This document shows, piece after piece, positions 32,431 through 42,000 of a stretch of DNA of 64,000 nucleotides. The position numbers were made by a program, and so were the translations under genes. Within the stretch, counting starts at the first letter, position 1, and the number at the start of each line of letters is the position of its first letter. Source of the DNA: Dokdonella fugitiva (lineage in GTDB: Bacteria > Pseudomonadota > Gammaproteobacteria > Xanthomonadales > Rhodanobacteraceae). The stretch is from assembly GCF_004342425.1 (NCBI RefSeq), contig NZ_SLWQ01000009.1, positions 1 to 64,000 on the forward strand. The letters run 5' to 3'. The notes under the pieces are model-generated. The model was not told the DNA's origin, did not search any database, and worked only from the letters and a program-made list of their open reading frames with translations.

Positions 32431-35106
32431 CTACGGCGCGGTGGACGTGGCCGCGGCGAGTGGCGTCGCTGCGGGGCTGTCGGCATCGACTGGCGTGTCG
32501 GCCGGCGGCACCAGCGGCATCGCCTCCGTCGCGGCACTCGCGCGGTAACGCCGCACGAAGGTCGCCCTCACCCGTTGCGAGTTGTTGAAATACGCGGTCC
32601 AGATCATGGCCGCGATGAGCATGCGTGCGGCTTCGAAGCCGGCGCCTTGCGCGTCTTTCGCGGCCAGCACGGGCGCGGACAGCGCGCTGTCGACGAGGGT
32701 GGCGAGCAGTTGCAGCCACAGCAGGGCAATCATCAGCCGCGGCAGGCTCGTGCGGCGCTTGAGGAGCAGCACGAGCAGCAGCACGCAGAACGCGCTGCGC
32801 ATGACCTCTGCTGCACACTCGTACAGGATCACCGGTGCCCACAAGGCGTGGTAACTCGGCGAGGCGGGGTCGGTGAGCGTGGACCAGGCATCCGCGTCGA
32901 TGTGGAGCAGGGTCCGCAGTATTGCGAGGTCGGCCACCGGGACCGCGACAAGGCCCAGGATGGGCAGCACGAGCCAGCCGCCGAGGCCGACCGGGCCACC
33001 GCGGCGCTCGATCGCCATCGGCGCGGGATCCCAGCGATAGAGGTAAACCGCGCCGATGAAGGCGGCGATGATCGTGGCCAGCGTGAACAGCCACACCGTC
33101 CAGTTGATCGGCGGCGGCGCGCCCGAGGCCTTCGCCACGGACCATTTCAGTGCGTAGCCGAGACCCTCGCGCGCCTCGCGCAGGTGGGCGACGTAGCCGG
33201 CGATGTCGTCGACCGCGACGTGGTCGGCGCGTGCGACGTAATGGTCGGTGATGAGGACGCGGTGGTCGTCCGGCAGGGTGATGGACCGCTCGAACAGGAA
33301 CGCCGGGTCGTCGACGTGCGATGAGCGCTCCGCGACCGAAGTCCTCATCGGCAGGAGGATCTCCGTCGTGGTGGTCGCCTCGAATGGATGGGCTCGCCCG
33401 AGCGGTGCATGACGGATGGTGGAATCGGGATCCTGCAGCAGGCTTTCCGTATCGGGGAAGCTGAATTCGGCCGTCATCGTGCGGCCGTCGGCCGACGCGT
33501 GCGGGAGGCCGCCGAGCGTGTAGTGCTCCACCACCGTGTATGCGTTCTCGGCGGCATCGTCGTGCGTCTCCATCGGCGCGGCGAGTTCGATGTGCGGATA
33601 GCTGCGCGCGTAGAAGTTGAGCGCATTCTTCTGCATGTCCGCGCTCGGGTTCGTGCGGTACAGGTTGCGCTTGTACTCGGCGTGGCCACCGCGCGAGGTG
33701 GTGGTGACGGTGTACTCGACCGGCTGGTCGAAACCCTTGCGTGCGTCGATCACCACGGCCACCAGCGTGCGTGCGGCCGCCTGCGACGGGTTGTCCATCG
33801 GCACGAGGCCGGTGGTGCCCGGCGCGACGAGCAGCGCACGCCCGAAGTCGGGCTGGTGCACCTGGTCCAGGCCGGCACCGTCCTGGCGCGGACGCGTGGG
33901 ATCGAGCCAGTAGTCCTTGCCATCCACGCGCACGCGCGTGATGACATGATCGAACGCGTACGGTTGCGGCAGGCGCCCCTCGATCGCCTTGTCGATCGAG
34001 GTATTGACCAGTGCCGGCGTCGCTTCGACGTGCAAGGCGCGCAGCATGGCGACGAGCAGCACGGCCTTGTCCTTGCAGTCGCCGAAGCGGCGCTTGAGCA
34101 CGAGGTCGGGCGGGTTCGGCGCGTGCGAATTGACGCCGATCTCCACGCCGAGATAGCGGATCTCGCCCTGCACGAACTGCAGCGCGGCCATCGCGCGCGC
34201 GGCCGGCGTGGCGTGCGCGGCGGCGATGCGATCCACCTCCGCGCGCAGCGCCGCGCCGGGCGGCTGTCGTTGCGCATACAGCGGCAGCGCCCATTGGACG
34301 ACCGCCGCCCAGTCCGGGTACGCGCTCCACTGCACCATCGGGTAGGGGTCGTACCACGCCGGCGCGTCGGATTCGACCACCAGCGGCTCGACGTCGTCGA
34401 TCGACCACTCCACCTCGCGCGTGTCGCCGACGTCGCGCGTGGTCGGCACGAGGTCCGTGTTGCGCGTGCGCACGATGGGCGGATGCGCGCGGTCGAACAG
34501 CAGGCGCTGGTGGATGCGCCCGACCGGCTCGGTGTAACGCAGCATGGAAACGCCGAACGGCCGCCCGCCGAACACGGGGTTGCTGCCGCGCACGGAGTAG
34601 GCGTAGTCGACGACGTCGCCGACGCGCACGTCCTCGAGGAAGATGCTCGCGCTCTTGCGGCCGTCGTAGATGCGCTCTTCGAGCCCGGCCTCGCGTTGCA
34701 GCAGGCGCACCTGCGCAGTGCGCAGGCGCGACGTGGCAACGCCGTCGCGGATCACGTCGATCGAGTGCAGCACGAGGGTCTGGTACGCGGGGTCGAAGCC
34801 GATCTGGATGTTCGCGATCGACTCCACGCCCGACGCGTTCAGCGCCTTCACGGCATAGCGACGATACTGCGCGGGCTCGCCTCCGGTCGCGCGCAGTTGC
34901 GCGTCGATGAGCAGGTGGAAAGCGCCGTCGACGAGCTGTTCCTGGCGGATGACGGGCTGCTCCGGTACCGCCACCGGCCGCACCCACGCGGGCGTCGGGG
35001 CGATCGTGTACTCCGCCGCCCGCGCATTCCCACCCACGACGGCGGCAAGAATCGCCAGCCACACCGCCACCGCGCACATGGACGCGCGCCAACATCCTTG
35101 CTTCAT
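32431..35106 (-). CDS. DUF3857/transglutaminase-like membrane protein with DUF2569-like C-terminus
   Basis: 891 residues from the ATG at 35106, chosen because it has a GGGGAGA box and opens a signal peptide (ending near ARAAEYT). The longer frame back to 35433 runs through a REP-like repeat and is rejected. The order is signal peptide, DUF3857 domain (about residues 45-260), then a transglutaminase-like core with intact catalytic residues: Cys in FGDCKDKA, His in FDHVITRV and Asp in WLDPTRP. A beta-rich region follows, then a C-terminal block of transmembrane helices (RGGPVGLGGWLVLPILG and later), as in DUF2569. Such proteins are common in Xanthomonadales and Bacteroidetes, where their role is largely unknown; a periplasmic protease/transglutaminase-type domain tethered to the inner membrane is the simplest reading. 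Confidence 0.88.
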   Translation of the reverse strand: MKQGCWRASMCAVAVWLAILAAVVGGNARAAEYTIAPTPAWVRPVAVPEQPVIRQEQLVDGAFHLLIDAQLRATGGEPAQYRRYAVKALNASGVESIANIQIGFDPAYQTLVLHSIDVIRDGVATSRLRTAQVRLLQREAGLEERIYDGRKSASIFLEDVRVGDVVDYAYSVRGSNPVFGGRPFGVSMLRYTEPVGRIHQRLLFDRAHPPIVRTRNTDLVPTTRDVGDTREVEWSIDDVEPLVVESDAPAWYDPYPMVQWSAYPDWAAVVQWALPLYAQRQPPGAALRAEVDRIAAAHATPAARAMAALQFVQGEIRYLGVEIGVNSHAPNPPDLVLKRRFGDCKDKAVLLVAMLRALHVEATPALVNTSIDKAIEGRLPQPYAFDHVITRVRVDGKDYWLDPTRPRQDGAGLDQVHQPDFGRALLVAPGTTGLVPMDNPSQAAARTLVAVVIDARKGFDQPVEYTVTTTSRGGHAEYKRNLYRTNPSADMQKNALNFYARSYPHIELAAPMETHDDAAENAYTVVEHYTLGGLPHASADGRTMTAEFSFPDTESLLQDPDSTIRHAPLGRAHPFEATTTTEILLPMRTSVAERSSHVDDPAFLFERSITLPDDHRVLITDHYVARADHVAVDDIAGYVAHLREAREGLGYALKWSVAKASGAPPPINWTVWLFTLATIIAAFIGAVYLYRWDPAPMAIERRGGPVGLGGWLVLPILGLVAVPVADLAILRTLLHIDADAWSTLTDPASPSYHALWAPVILYECAAEVMRSAFCVLLLVLLLKRRTSLPRLMIALLWLQLLATLVDSALSAPVLAAKDAQGAGFEAARMLIAAMIWTAYFNNSQRVRATFVRRYRASAATEAMPLVPPADTPVDADSPAATPLAAATSTAP

Positions 35107-35229
35107 GGATCTCCCCTGCCCCTGCATCAAAGGGCCATTATGCGGGCGGGCGGGTCGGGAAGTGGATTGTTGGCTTTCGCGGCATGCCGCGGACGCGTCC
35201 AGACACCCACGACCGCGTCGAGCGTGCGA

Positions 35230-35495
35230 CACATGGCCCTTCGACTCCGCGCCTGCGGCGCTGCGCTCAGGGCGAACGGTGATGAGGTGCTCCCCCTGCC
35301 GATCAGGCTGAGGGAGGTCGCGCTCCCGCCCATCCTTTCGCATTGAGCGAAGCTCGCGGTTCCCCGTTCCGTTCGCGTCGAGCGAAGCTCGCGCAGCGAG
35401 CGTAGTCGAAGCGCCCCCGACCGCGGGGAACATGCGGCCCGGCCCTTCGACTCCGCGCCCGGAATGCTGCGCTCGGGCGCACAGTAATGAGATGC
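35230..35495. repeat. REP-like palindromic repeat cluster
   Basis: Three degenerate units of a GC-rich palindromic family lie here. CCCTTCGACTCCGCGCCTGC begins the unit near 35237 that ends GGGCGAACGG; the opposite-sense unit GTTCGCGTCGAGCGAAGCTC starts near 35369; a further CCCTTCGACTCCGCGCCCGG unit starts near 35452. The same family recurs at 36.86-37.26 and 44.68-44.8 kb. It is intergenic between the DUF3857 gene start and the SGNH hydrolase stop. Confidence 0.75.
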
Positions 35496-35520
35496 CTCCT
35501 GCGTGGGCGTTGAACTCTCC

Positions 35521-36462
35521 TCACTTCGACCAGACGCGCCAGGCAGCCGGCCTCAGTGCATCGCGGATCGGCGCCATGATTTCGTCGAACTTCAGGATGA
35601 GCTTCTGGTAGCCCTTGTTCCTCGGGTGGATCTCGTTGATCCACAGGGTCGGGTCGCCGATGGGCGTCAGTACGCCCTGGGTTTGCGCGATCAGCAGGCG
35701 CACATTCGTCTGCGTGTGCGCGTTGAGGTCGTCCGCAAGGGTCGTGAGACGGGCGGCGAACTGCTCCAGCAGCGCACGCGGCACCTCCGGCCGAAGGTCG
35801 GGAGGAACCTTGTTCCGGACCAGGTCGTCGTACATCCACGGCCCGCTCACCTGCCACCGATCGAGCAGGCGCGCTCCGCGCTTGTCGGGAACCAGGAAAT
35901 CGTAGACGTGGGTGACGATCTTGATGCCCTTGTTGGCCGAGCTTTGCTCGCAGAGGCGAAACACTTTCCGGTAGTTCTCGAGCGTCTTGTCCATCTGCGC
36001 GGACACCGCTACCTGGTTCAGCAGGTCCCTGCCCGACGTCTGCCCGGAATACTTCACGATGTAGTCGCCGAACCGGGTGTGGCGCTTGCCGTCGATTTCG
36101 GTGGTGCCGACGAAGTCGTTGCCGCCCATCGACAACAGCAGGAAGTCCCACTTGCTTTGCCGGATCGCGCGGGAGAGCTGCTCGAAATAGTCGCCGGTCG
36201 TGAGCTCTTCCGACGTCGCACCGGCCTTGCCGCGGTCGAGGATGCAATACCTCTTCCCGCCCGGCTGCGGGAGTGCCTCCAGCGCCCGGATCAGGTTGAT
36301 GGGTGCGGGCAGGTCGAACAGCGTCGGGTACTTGAACCAGGAATCTCCCAACGCGTAGATCATCGCCGAGGGTGGCTTTCTCGTCATGCCGGGCCGACCG
36401 GGCACGGGCTCGGAGGCTGCGACCCTTCGATTCTTCGCCGATGATTTCCTCTTCGTGGCCAT
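35521..36462 (-). CDS. SGNH/GDSL-type hydrolase
   Basis: 313 residues; the ATG at 36462 has a GGAGA box 6 nt upstream. The SGNH catalytic blocks are visible in order: GDSW (Ser41) near the N-terminus after a basic Lys/Arg-rich leader, GGND (Asn115), and a C-terminal NEIHPRNKGY (His279, with the acidic partner just before it). This places it with SGNH hydrolases, which act as esterases, lipases or carbohydrate deacetylases. There is no hydrophobic signal; the first 30 residues are basic, so it may be cytoplasmic. The substrate cannot be deduced. The gene is isolated, flanked on both sides by repeat-rich non-coding DNA. Confidence 0.82.
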   Translation of the reverse strand: MATKRKSSAKNRRVAASEPVPGRPGMTRKPPSAMIYALGDSWFKYPTLFDLPAPINLIRALEALPQPGGKRYCILDRGKAGATSEELTTGDYFEQLSRAIRQSKWDFLLLSMGGNDFVGTTEIDGKRHTRFGDYIVKYSGQTSGRDLLNQVAVSAQMDKTLENYRKVFRLCEQSSANKGIKIVTHVYDFLVPDKRGARLLDRWQVSGPWMYDDLVRNKVPPDLRPEVPRALLEQFAARLTTLADDLNAHTQTNVRLLIAQTQGVLTPIGDPTLWINEIHPRNKGYQKLILKFDEIMAPIRDALRPAAWRVWSK

Positions 36463-36757
36463 GTGCTATCTCCGGTGTCACCGTGGACGATGCGGACGCG
36501 TTCGGTGCGCTGGCACGACGGGGACTTCGCGCACGGGTTGCGCATGACATGGCGCATCCGCCAGGCGGTCGCCGCGGGCGAATGCGTCGGTGCGAACAGC
36601 ACCGCCGACCGTGTTCATGAAATCCCCTGTAGATCCCGTCGCGTACCCCGCGCCGTCTGGCATGCGAAGGCTTAGCAGATCGGCGCTGCGTGTGCACGCA
36701 TCGCGTCGCTGTTGCTGCCTTGCTGGATTTTTGCCCGGACAATTGGTTGCGCGATTG

Positions 36758-36775
36758 TGTAGGAAATGTCCTACA
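36758..36775. promoter_or_regulatory. Perfect 18-bp inverted repeat, possible operator
   Basis: TGTAGGA-AATG-TCCTACA is a perfect 7-bp inverted repeat with a 4-nt spacer, of the size typical for a dimeric repressor site. It lies about 300 bp upstream of the SGNH hydrolase start and just left of the 140-bp repeat array. The 10-mer TCCTACAGGA also occurs at 30057-30066, in front of the lipoprotein hydrolase region. The flanks 36463-36757 hold no gene I can support. Confidence 0.35.
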
Positions 36776-36860
36776 GGAGTTCGTGGACAAGTCGTACGCG
36801 GCGTTCGCTCGTCCTCAGGTCGAACGGATCGCGCAGCTGCGCGGACAGCCGCACCACGCC

Positions 36861-37256
36861 GTTCGCGTTGAGCGGAGCGCGCGGAGCGCGCGCAGTCGAA
36901 ACGCCCGCGACTTCGTGAAGCGTGCGGCGCATGGCCCTTCGACTCCGCGCCTGCGGCGCTGCGCCCAGGGCGAACGGTGATGAAGTGATCCCCCCAACCC
37001 GTTCGCGTTGAGCGGAGCGCGCGCAGCGCACGTAGTCGAAACGCCCGCGACTTCGTGAAGCGTGCGGCGCATGGCCCTTCGACTCCGCGCCTGCGGCGCT
37101 GCGCTCAGGGCGAACGGTGATGAAGTGATCCCCCCAACCCGTTCGCGTTGAGCGGAGCGCGCGCAGCGCGCGTAGTCGAAACGCCCGCGACTTCGTGAAG
37201 CGTGCGGCGCATGGCCCTTCGACTCCGCGCCAGCGGCGTGCGCCCAGGGCGAACGG
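36861..37256. repeat. 140-bp tandem repeat, three units
   Basis: Units start at 36861, 37001 and 37141 with GTTCGCGTTGAGCGGAGCGC, exactly 140 bp apart. The first two are complete and nearly identical; the third diverges after GGGCGAACGG at 37256. Each unit contains two facing REP-like palindromes (GTTCGCGTTGAG... and CCCTTCGACTCCGCGCC...) separated by CGCCCGCGACTTCGTGAAGC. Short frames across the array are by-products of the repeat. Confidence 0.9.
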
Positions 37257-37286
37257 AAGTCGTGGAATGGGCGAAGGAGTGGAAAG

Positions 37287-37320
37287 GCCGGAAGCCTTCG
37301 GGAGGACCCGAAGGCTTCCA
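37287..37320. terminator. Terminator-like hairpin (copy of the DUF11 gene terminator)
   Basis: GCCGGAAGCCTTCGGG pairs with CCCGAAGGCTTCC across an AGGA loop. It is the copy of the 44824-44859 hairpin, with one base change in the right arm. It now lies between the repeat array and the BNR gene and no longer serves an intact gene on its right. Confidence 0.55.
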
Positions 37321-37336
37321 GCTTCCACGACTTCAC

Positions 37337-37380
37337 TCAGGCCTTGCGCCTTGCATGCGCCGCCGCGCCGACCAATGCGA
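37337..37380 (-). pseudogene. Severed 3' end of an IPTL-CTERM protein gene
   Basis: On the minus strand this reads LVGAAAHARRKA-stop and is identical to the last codons of the DUF11-repeat gene at 44874-44917. The rest of the gene is absent: sequence left of the junction at 37380 is unrelated. It is a remnant carried by the long direct repeat and cannot be expressed as a protein. Confidence 0.8.
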
Positions 37381-37427
37381 ACTCCCGCGCGCGTCCGCGA
37401 TGCTCGCGGCCGCGCTGTCCGGCCGCC

Positions 37428-37492
37428 GTTACCGATCCGTTACCGCGCGGTTGTCCCGCCGTGCCGACGCGGCGGCGGCCGCTGCCTAGCAT
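37428..37492 (+). promoter_or_regulatory. Shared promoter/operator element upstream of the BNR protein gene
   Basis: GTTACCG (37428) and GTTACCGCG (37439) form a direct repeat with an 11-bp period. An 11-bp spacer leads to CCGTGCCGACGC (37459-37470), then 16 bp to TAGCAT (37487). The same blocks with the same spacings stand before the RHS gene at 39057. TAGCAT is a plausible -10 box, and helical-phase direct repeats are typical of OmpR/PhoB-type activator sites. This assignment is inference; start codon 77 bp downstream. Confidence 0.6.
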
Positions 37493-37563
37493 GCCGTCGC
37501 CCGCCACAGCGCGGCCAACACGGCCGTGGCGCCGGGCATCACCGCCGCAGGGAGAAAGAGTTC

Positions 37564-38580
37564 ATGGCCATCGCAGTACCCGTTCGCGTCCTCGCCGCCG
37601 CCGTCCTGGCCTGGGCGGTCTGTCCCATCCTCGCCCAGACGGTAGCCTCGAAGGTCGTCGCTGGCGACGGCCGCGCCGTCGGCACGAGCTGGCTGGTCGC
37701 CCCGGTCGCGGGCACCTGCTGGGCAACCGACGTGGATTTCGCCGACGCGCGCCACGGCCTGGCCTCGTGCGCCTTCAGCGCGGCCATGAGCACCAGCGAC
37801 GGCGGCCTCACATGGACGGCGTTCCCCACCGGCCTGCAGCAGTCGCTGGCGTTCGCGCACGCGACGAGTGCGAGCGAGTGGTACCTCGCGCGCGAAGGCC
37901 TGTACCGCAGCACGGACGCGGGCGCATCGTGGCAGGAGCTGGGCCAGCTCGGCGCCAACGGCGGCGGCGTGCAGGACGCGTACATCGACGGCCCGCAGAT
38001 GGTTGCACTGCACGGCGGCGCGCTCTCGCGCAGCACCGACGGCGGCGTCACCTGGCGCGTGCGCTTCCCTGCGCAGAGCGACGTCTACCTCGAGGAGCTG
38101 CACTTCCCCACCGCCACCACCGGCTACGCCACCGGCGGCATCACCACCGAAGCGCTCGACCAGGGCAGCGTGGTGCGCACCGAGGACGGCGGCGAGAACT
38201 GGAGCTTGCTGCCCTTCACCCACGGCCACATCACCGCGGTCGATTTCCGCGATGCCCTGCACGGCGCCGCGGTGACGATCGCGGCGGAGGTCTACGTCAC
38301 CGCCGACGGCGGCGCGAGCTGGCAGCAGGCAGGCGCACTGCCGACGGGCACCTACGTCAACGATCTGGCCATGCGCGACGCGCAGCGCTGGTTCGCGGCC
38401 ACGCAGACCGGATGCATCCAGGAAACCCGCAACGCCGGGGCGTCGTGGACGCCCGCGTACTGCGACCCGGACGGGCGCGAGGTGACCGCGCTCAGCTTGC
38501 GCAAGGGCGGCGCGGTCGCCGTGGGCAACTACGGCTTGGCGATCTTCGAGGACACGATCTTCAACGACGGCTTCGAGTGA
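37564..38580 (+). CDS. Secreted BNR/YCF48-like beta-propeller protein with DGFE tail
   Basis: 338 residues; ATG at 37564 preceded by GGGAGAAAGAG. It has a clear signal peptide ending near ILAQ. The body is a series of propeller blades with the Asp-box/BNR signature repeated: STSDGGLTW, RSTDAGASW, RSTDGGVTW, RTEDGGENW, VTADGGASW and ETRNAGASW. This is the pattern of YCF48/photosystem-II-assembly-like and sialidase-type propellers; there is no catalytic residue set for a sialidase, so a binding or structural role is more likely. The protein ends exactly with IFNDGFE, a short C-terminal tag also seen (as DGFD) near the end of the 5886-residue protein. A hairpin terminator follows at 38758. It sits inside the 7.5-kb segment flanked by long direct repeats and shares an upstream element with the RHS gene that follows. 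Confidence 0.85.
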   Translation: MAIAVPVRVLAAAVLAWAVCPILAQTVASKVVAGDGRAVGTSWLVAPVAGTCWATDVDFADARHGLASCAFSAAMSTSDGGLTWTAFPTGLQQSLAFAHATSASEWYLAREGLYRSTDAGASWQELGQLGANGGGVQDAYIDGPQMVALHGGALSRSTDGGVTWRVRFPAQSDVYLEELHFPTATTGYATGGITTEALDQGSVVRTEDGGENWSLLPFTHGHITAVDFRDALHGAAVTIAAEVYVTADGGASWQQAGALPTGTYVNDLAMRDAQRWFAATQTGCIQETRNAGASWTPAYCDPDGREVTALSLRKGGAVAVGNYGLAIFEDTIFNDGFE

Positions 38581-38757
38581 CGGCGACGCCGCCATCTCCA
38601 CACTGCGGCATACCGCCGGCCAGGCTGCGACGCCCGGTCCGGCGTCGCGCTCCCGCCCGCGCCGATACGGACGGGCAACGGACAGTTGGCATGGCGGCGC
38701 TTTGAACGGAGTGGGCCCGAACCGCTGCAACGGAGGGCGCCGCCCGTCGATCGATCC

Positions 38758-38782
38758 GATGCCCGGCGCCGTGCCGGGCATC
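38758..38782 (+). terminator. Hairpin terminator after the BNR protein gene
   Basis: GATGCCCGGC and GCCGGGCATC form a perfect 10-bp stem with a 5-nt loop, followed by GTCATTCT. It lies about 180 bp after the stop at 38580 and before the RHS promoter element. The U-tract is weak. Confidence 0.6.
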
Positions 38783-38894
38783 GTCATTCTGGCCGCCTCG
38801 CGAGACCCGTCGCGCGGACAGGCCTCGGCACGGCGGGTGCGATGGCGCAACCCTGCGCGCTTCGCGAGGCCGCGCCGCGCCATCATCGCCCCGC

Positions 38895-38959
38895 GTTACC
38901 GCTTGGTTACCGCGAAATTTCCTCACCGTGCCGACGCCGCAATTGCGCAGCGGTAGCGT
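38895..38959 (+). promoter_or_regulatory. Shared promoter/operator element upstream of the second RHS gene
   Basis: GTTACCG (38895), GTTACCGCG (38906, 11-bp period), CCGTGCCGACGC (38926-38937) and TAGCGT (38954) repeat the arrangement found at 37428-37492, with identical spacings of 4, 11 and 16 bp, while the DNA between the blocks differs. This is strong evidence for a common transcription signal. The start codon is 103 bp downstream at 39057. The remaining intergenic DNA (38581-38894) shows only the terminator. Confidence 0.6.
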
Positions 38960-39056
38960 GCTGCCGTCCCGAGGGCCTGCGCCGCTGCAACGCGATCGCG
39001 TCGCACGCGCGCCCCCCTACGGCGACGCGAAGCCACTGAACTCAACGAGGACCCGC

Positions 39057-42000
39057 ATGAAACCAAGACGACTGCTGGTGCATGCCGCACTGGTGCTGTC
39101 GGTGGTCCAGGCCCAGGCCCAGACCGCCACGAGCGTTCGCGATGAATACGCAAACGCCGTTTCCGCCGCTCAATCCCCGACGGCCTTCGGCCCCGACCTG
39201 TTCGGCGAATCGGTCAACCTGAAGGACGGTGTCACCGTCTTCAGCACGACCGATGTCGCCGGACGTACCCAGAGCGGCCTGCCGCTCGCGGTGACGCGCA
39301 CGCTGGGCGTGAACGCCGCCGACACCGACAAGTATGTGAACCCCGAAGTCGACGGCGAGCTGTTCGGCAACTGGAAGCTGGACGTGCCGGTGATCCACGG
39401 CACCTTCGACGAACGCACCGGCTGGGTCGTCGCCAGCAATACGCCGGCCTCGCGCTGCAGTTCCGGCTATACGCCGCCCGGCGTACCCAGCGCCTTCAGC
39501 AACTGGCAGATCACCTATCTGCCCGAACAGTACTGGCACGGGAACGAAATCAGCATCCCGGGGCATGGCAAGTATCCCTTGCTGGCGCTGCCTGCCGACC
39601 GCCCCCGCCCCGACGACGGCCAGACTTACGTCGGCACGACCCGCGGCGACTGGCGCGTGTCCTGCGTGCCGACGTTGAAGAACGGTTCCGGCGAGGGCTT
39701 CAAGGTGTCGCTGCCCGACGGCACCAAGTACACCTTCGACTGGATGAGTTCGCGCAAGGTCGCCGCCCTCAAGGACAAGCATTGCAAGGTGGCGTACTAC
39801 AACGAATACAACGTCGCCAACTGGTCCTGGAGCTACTGGACCTTCGGGCCCAACGACCCCAGCGACCCCAACGACCCGAACGGACACTGGCGACTCAACC
39901 GCATGGACGGCGGGGCCTTGAGCGGCGGCTCGCGCGAGGTGAATTTCTGTCGTGAGGAGATCGTCGTCAACCGGCGCGAATATTCACTGCACGCGACCAA
40001 GGTGGAGGACCGGTTCGGCAACACCGTCACCTATGACTACGACCCGGCCAATCCCCGCCGTCTGCGCGCGATCACCGCCAGCGACGGCAACGCCATCACC
40101 CTGGCCTACGGAACCAACGGCAAGGTCAGCAGCGTCGTGCACAACGGCCGGACGTGGCGCTACGAGTACGGCGGCACCGACGGCACGGCGTTGACCTCCG
40201 TGACCCTGCCCGACAACAGCCGCTGGACGTTCCAGTACGGCGACTTGTATACGATGCTGCATCCGGACAACCAGCACATCCTGTGGGCGGATTGCGAACC
40301 GCACGTGCCCGGCCAAGCCACCGCGGACGTGACCATCGGCCACCCGACCGGCGCGGTAGGCGTCTTCAGCTTCCGCTCGATGATGCACGGCACCGATCGC
40401 ACGCCCGGCGGCTGTTACCAGCCCGATCCCGACAAGCCACAGGTGGCGGAATTGAGCGAGCTCGTCATGGTGTACAAAACCGCTTCGCTGACGAGCAAGC
40501 AGATCAGCGGTCCGGGCTTGAGCCCCTCGTCCTGGACATATGCCTATTTCCCCAAGTGGAGCTGGAACGCGACCGGCTACGTGGACGACTGCAGCTTTGC
40601 CGCGGCCAACTGCGACAGCACTGTCACGACCGAAGTGACCGCGCCCGACGGCACGGTGACGCGCTCGACCTTCGGCAACGACTACTGGCACAACGCCGGG
40701 CAGCTGCTCAAGGTGGAGACGCTCAGCGGCGGCAGCGTGGTGCAATCTGTCACCAACACCTATCTTGCCAGCGCGACGGGGCAGCCCTTTCCGGATGCCG
40801 TCGGCATCGACCCCAATGTGCGCAACAACCGCCTGGTGACCGAGAAGAACCGCCCGCTCAGCGCCAGCGTGATCTCGCGCGACGGCGATCAATTCTCGCG
40901 CAGCGTGCAGTCCTTCGACGCGTACGCCCGCCCTGTGCGCGTGGTCAAGAGCAACTCCCTGGGTTATTCCCACGAGGACGTCACGGAGTACTACGACAAC
41001 CTGCCGCTTTGGGTGCTGGGTCAGGTTCGGCGCCAGTACGTGCCGTCGACCGACGTCAACGCCAGCAACAGTGCGGGCAGCGTCATCGTCTCCGAGACCG
41101 AGTTCAATGCTCAGGCGCTACCCGTCAAGAATTATGCTTTCGGCAGGCTGCAGCAGGCCCTGACCTACACCGCCGCAGGCCTGCTCGCCACGGTCGCCGA
41201 CGGCAACGGCAACGTCACCACGCTGCTCGACCACTACCGCGGCCTGCCGCGCATCGTCGTGTTCCCGGCGACCCCGGAATCGCCCTCCGGCTCCAGCGTG
41301 AGCGCCGAGATCGACGCCAACGGCTGGATCCGCGCGGTGAGCGACGAGACCGGCGCCAAGACCTGCTACAGCTACGACGCAATGGGCCGCACCACCGGCA
41401 TCGTCTATCCGTCCGAGACCCAGAACGGTGTGTGCGATGCGTCCCGCTGGACGCCCGTCACCCAGGCGATCGAGCAGATCCCGGTCGAGGAGCACGGCCT
41501 GGCCGCCGGACACTGGCGCGTCCAACGCACCGAAGGCAACCACCACGTCAACACCTACCTGGACGCCCAGTGGCGCCCCGTGCTGGAGGAAAGCCTGGAC
41601 GCGACCGACCCCGTCGGCACCGTGTCCCAGACGGTGAAGCGCTACGACGCCATGGGACGGCTGGACTTCACGTCCTTTGCGCAGCGCGGAGTCGGCAGCT
41701 ATCTCGACGCCCTGCCGGGCAACCGCACCCGTTTCGATGCGCTCGGCCGCACGATCCGCACCGAGAGCGACAATGAGCTGGATGCTTCGCAACCGCTGGT
41801 CACCACGACCCAATACCTCGGCGGCTTGCGCACGCGCACGACCGATGCGCGCGGCACCACGACGCTCACCGCGTACCTCGCCTGGGACGAACCGCTCTAC
41901 GACCTGCCGGTTTCCATCCAGATGCCGGAGGGCAAGACGATCGCCATCGACCGTCATCCGAAGTTCGGCTGGCCGCGCGCCCTGACCCAACGCAGCGCGG

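Larger units (their letters stand above)
37141..37380 (+). repeat. Long direct repeat, left copy
   Basis: About 240 bp nearly identical and in the same orientation to 44679-44917, at an offset of 7537-7538 bp. It comprises one REP unit, a terminator hairpin and the last 14 codons of an IPTL-CTERM gene on the minus strand. Identity stops abruptly after CCGACCAATGCGA at 37380. Differences are few: GCGCG versus CTCGC in the REP arm, one A in the GAAACG run, and single bases near 37270 and 37320. Confidence 0.9.

Noticed and set aside
35107..35433. Longer N-terminus for the DUF3857 protein
   Set aside because: The extension translates a REP-like repeat; the signal peptide starts at 35106.
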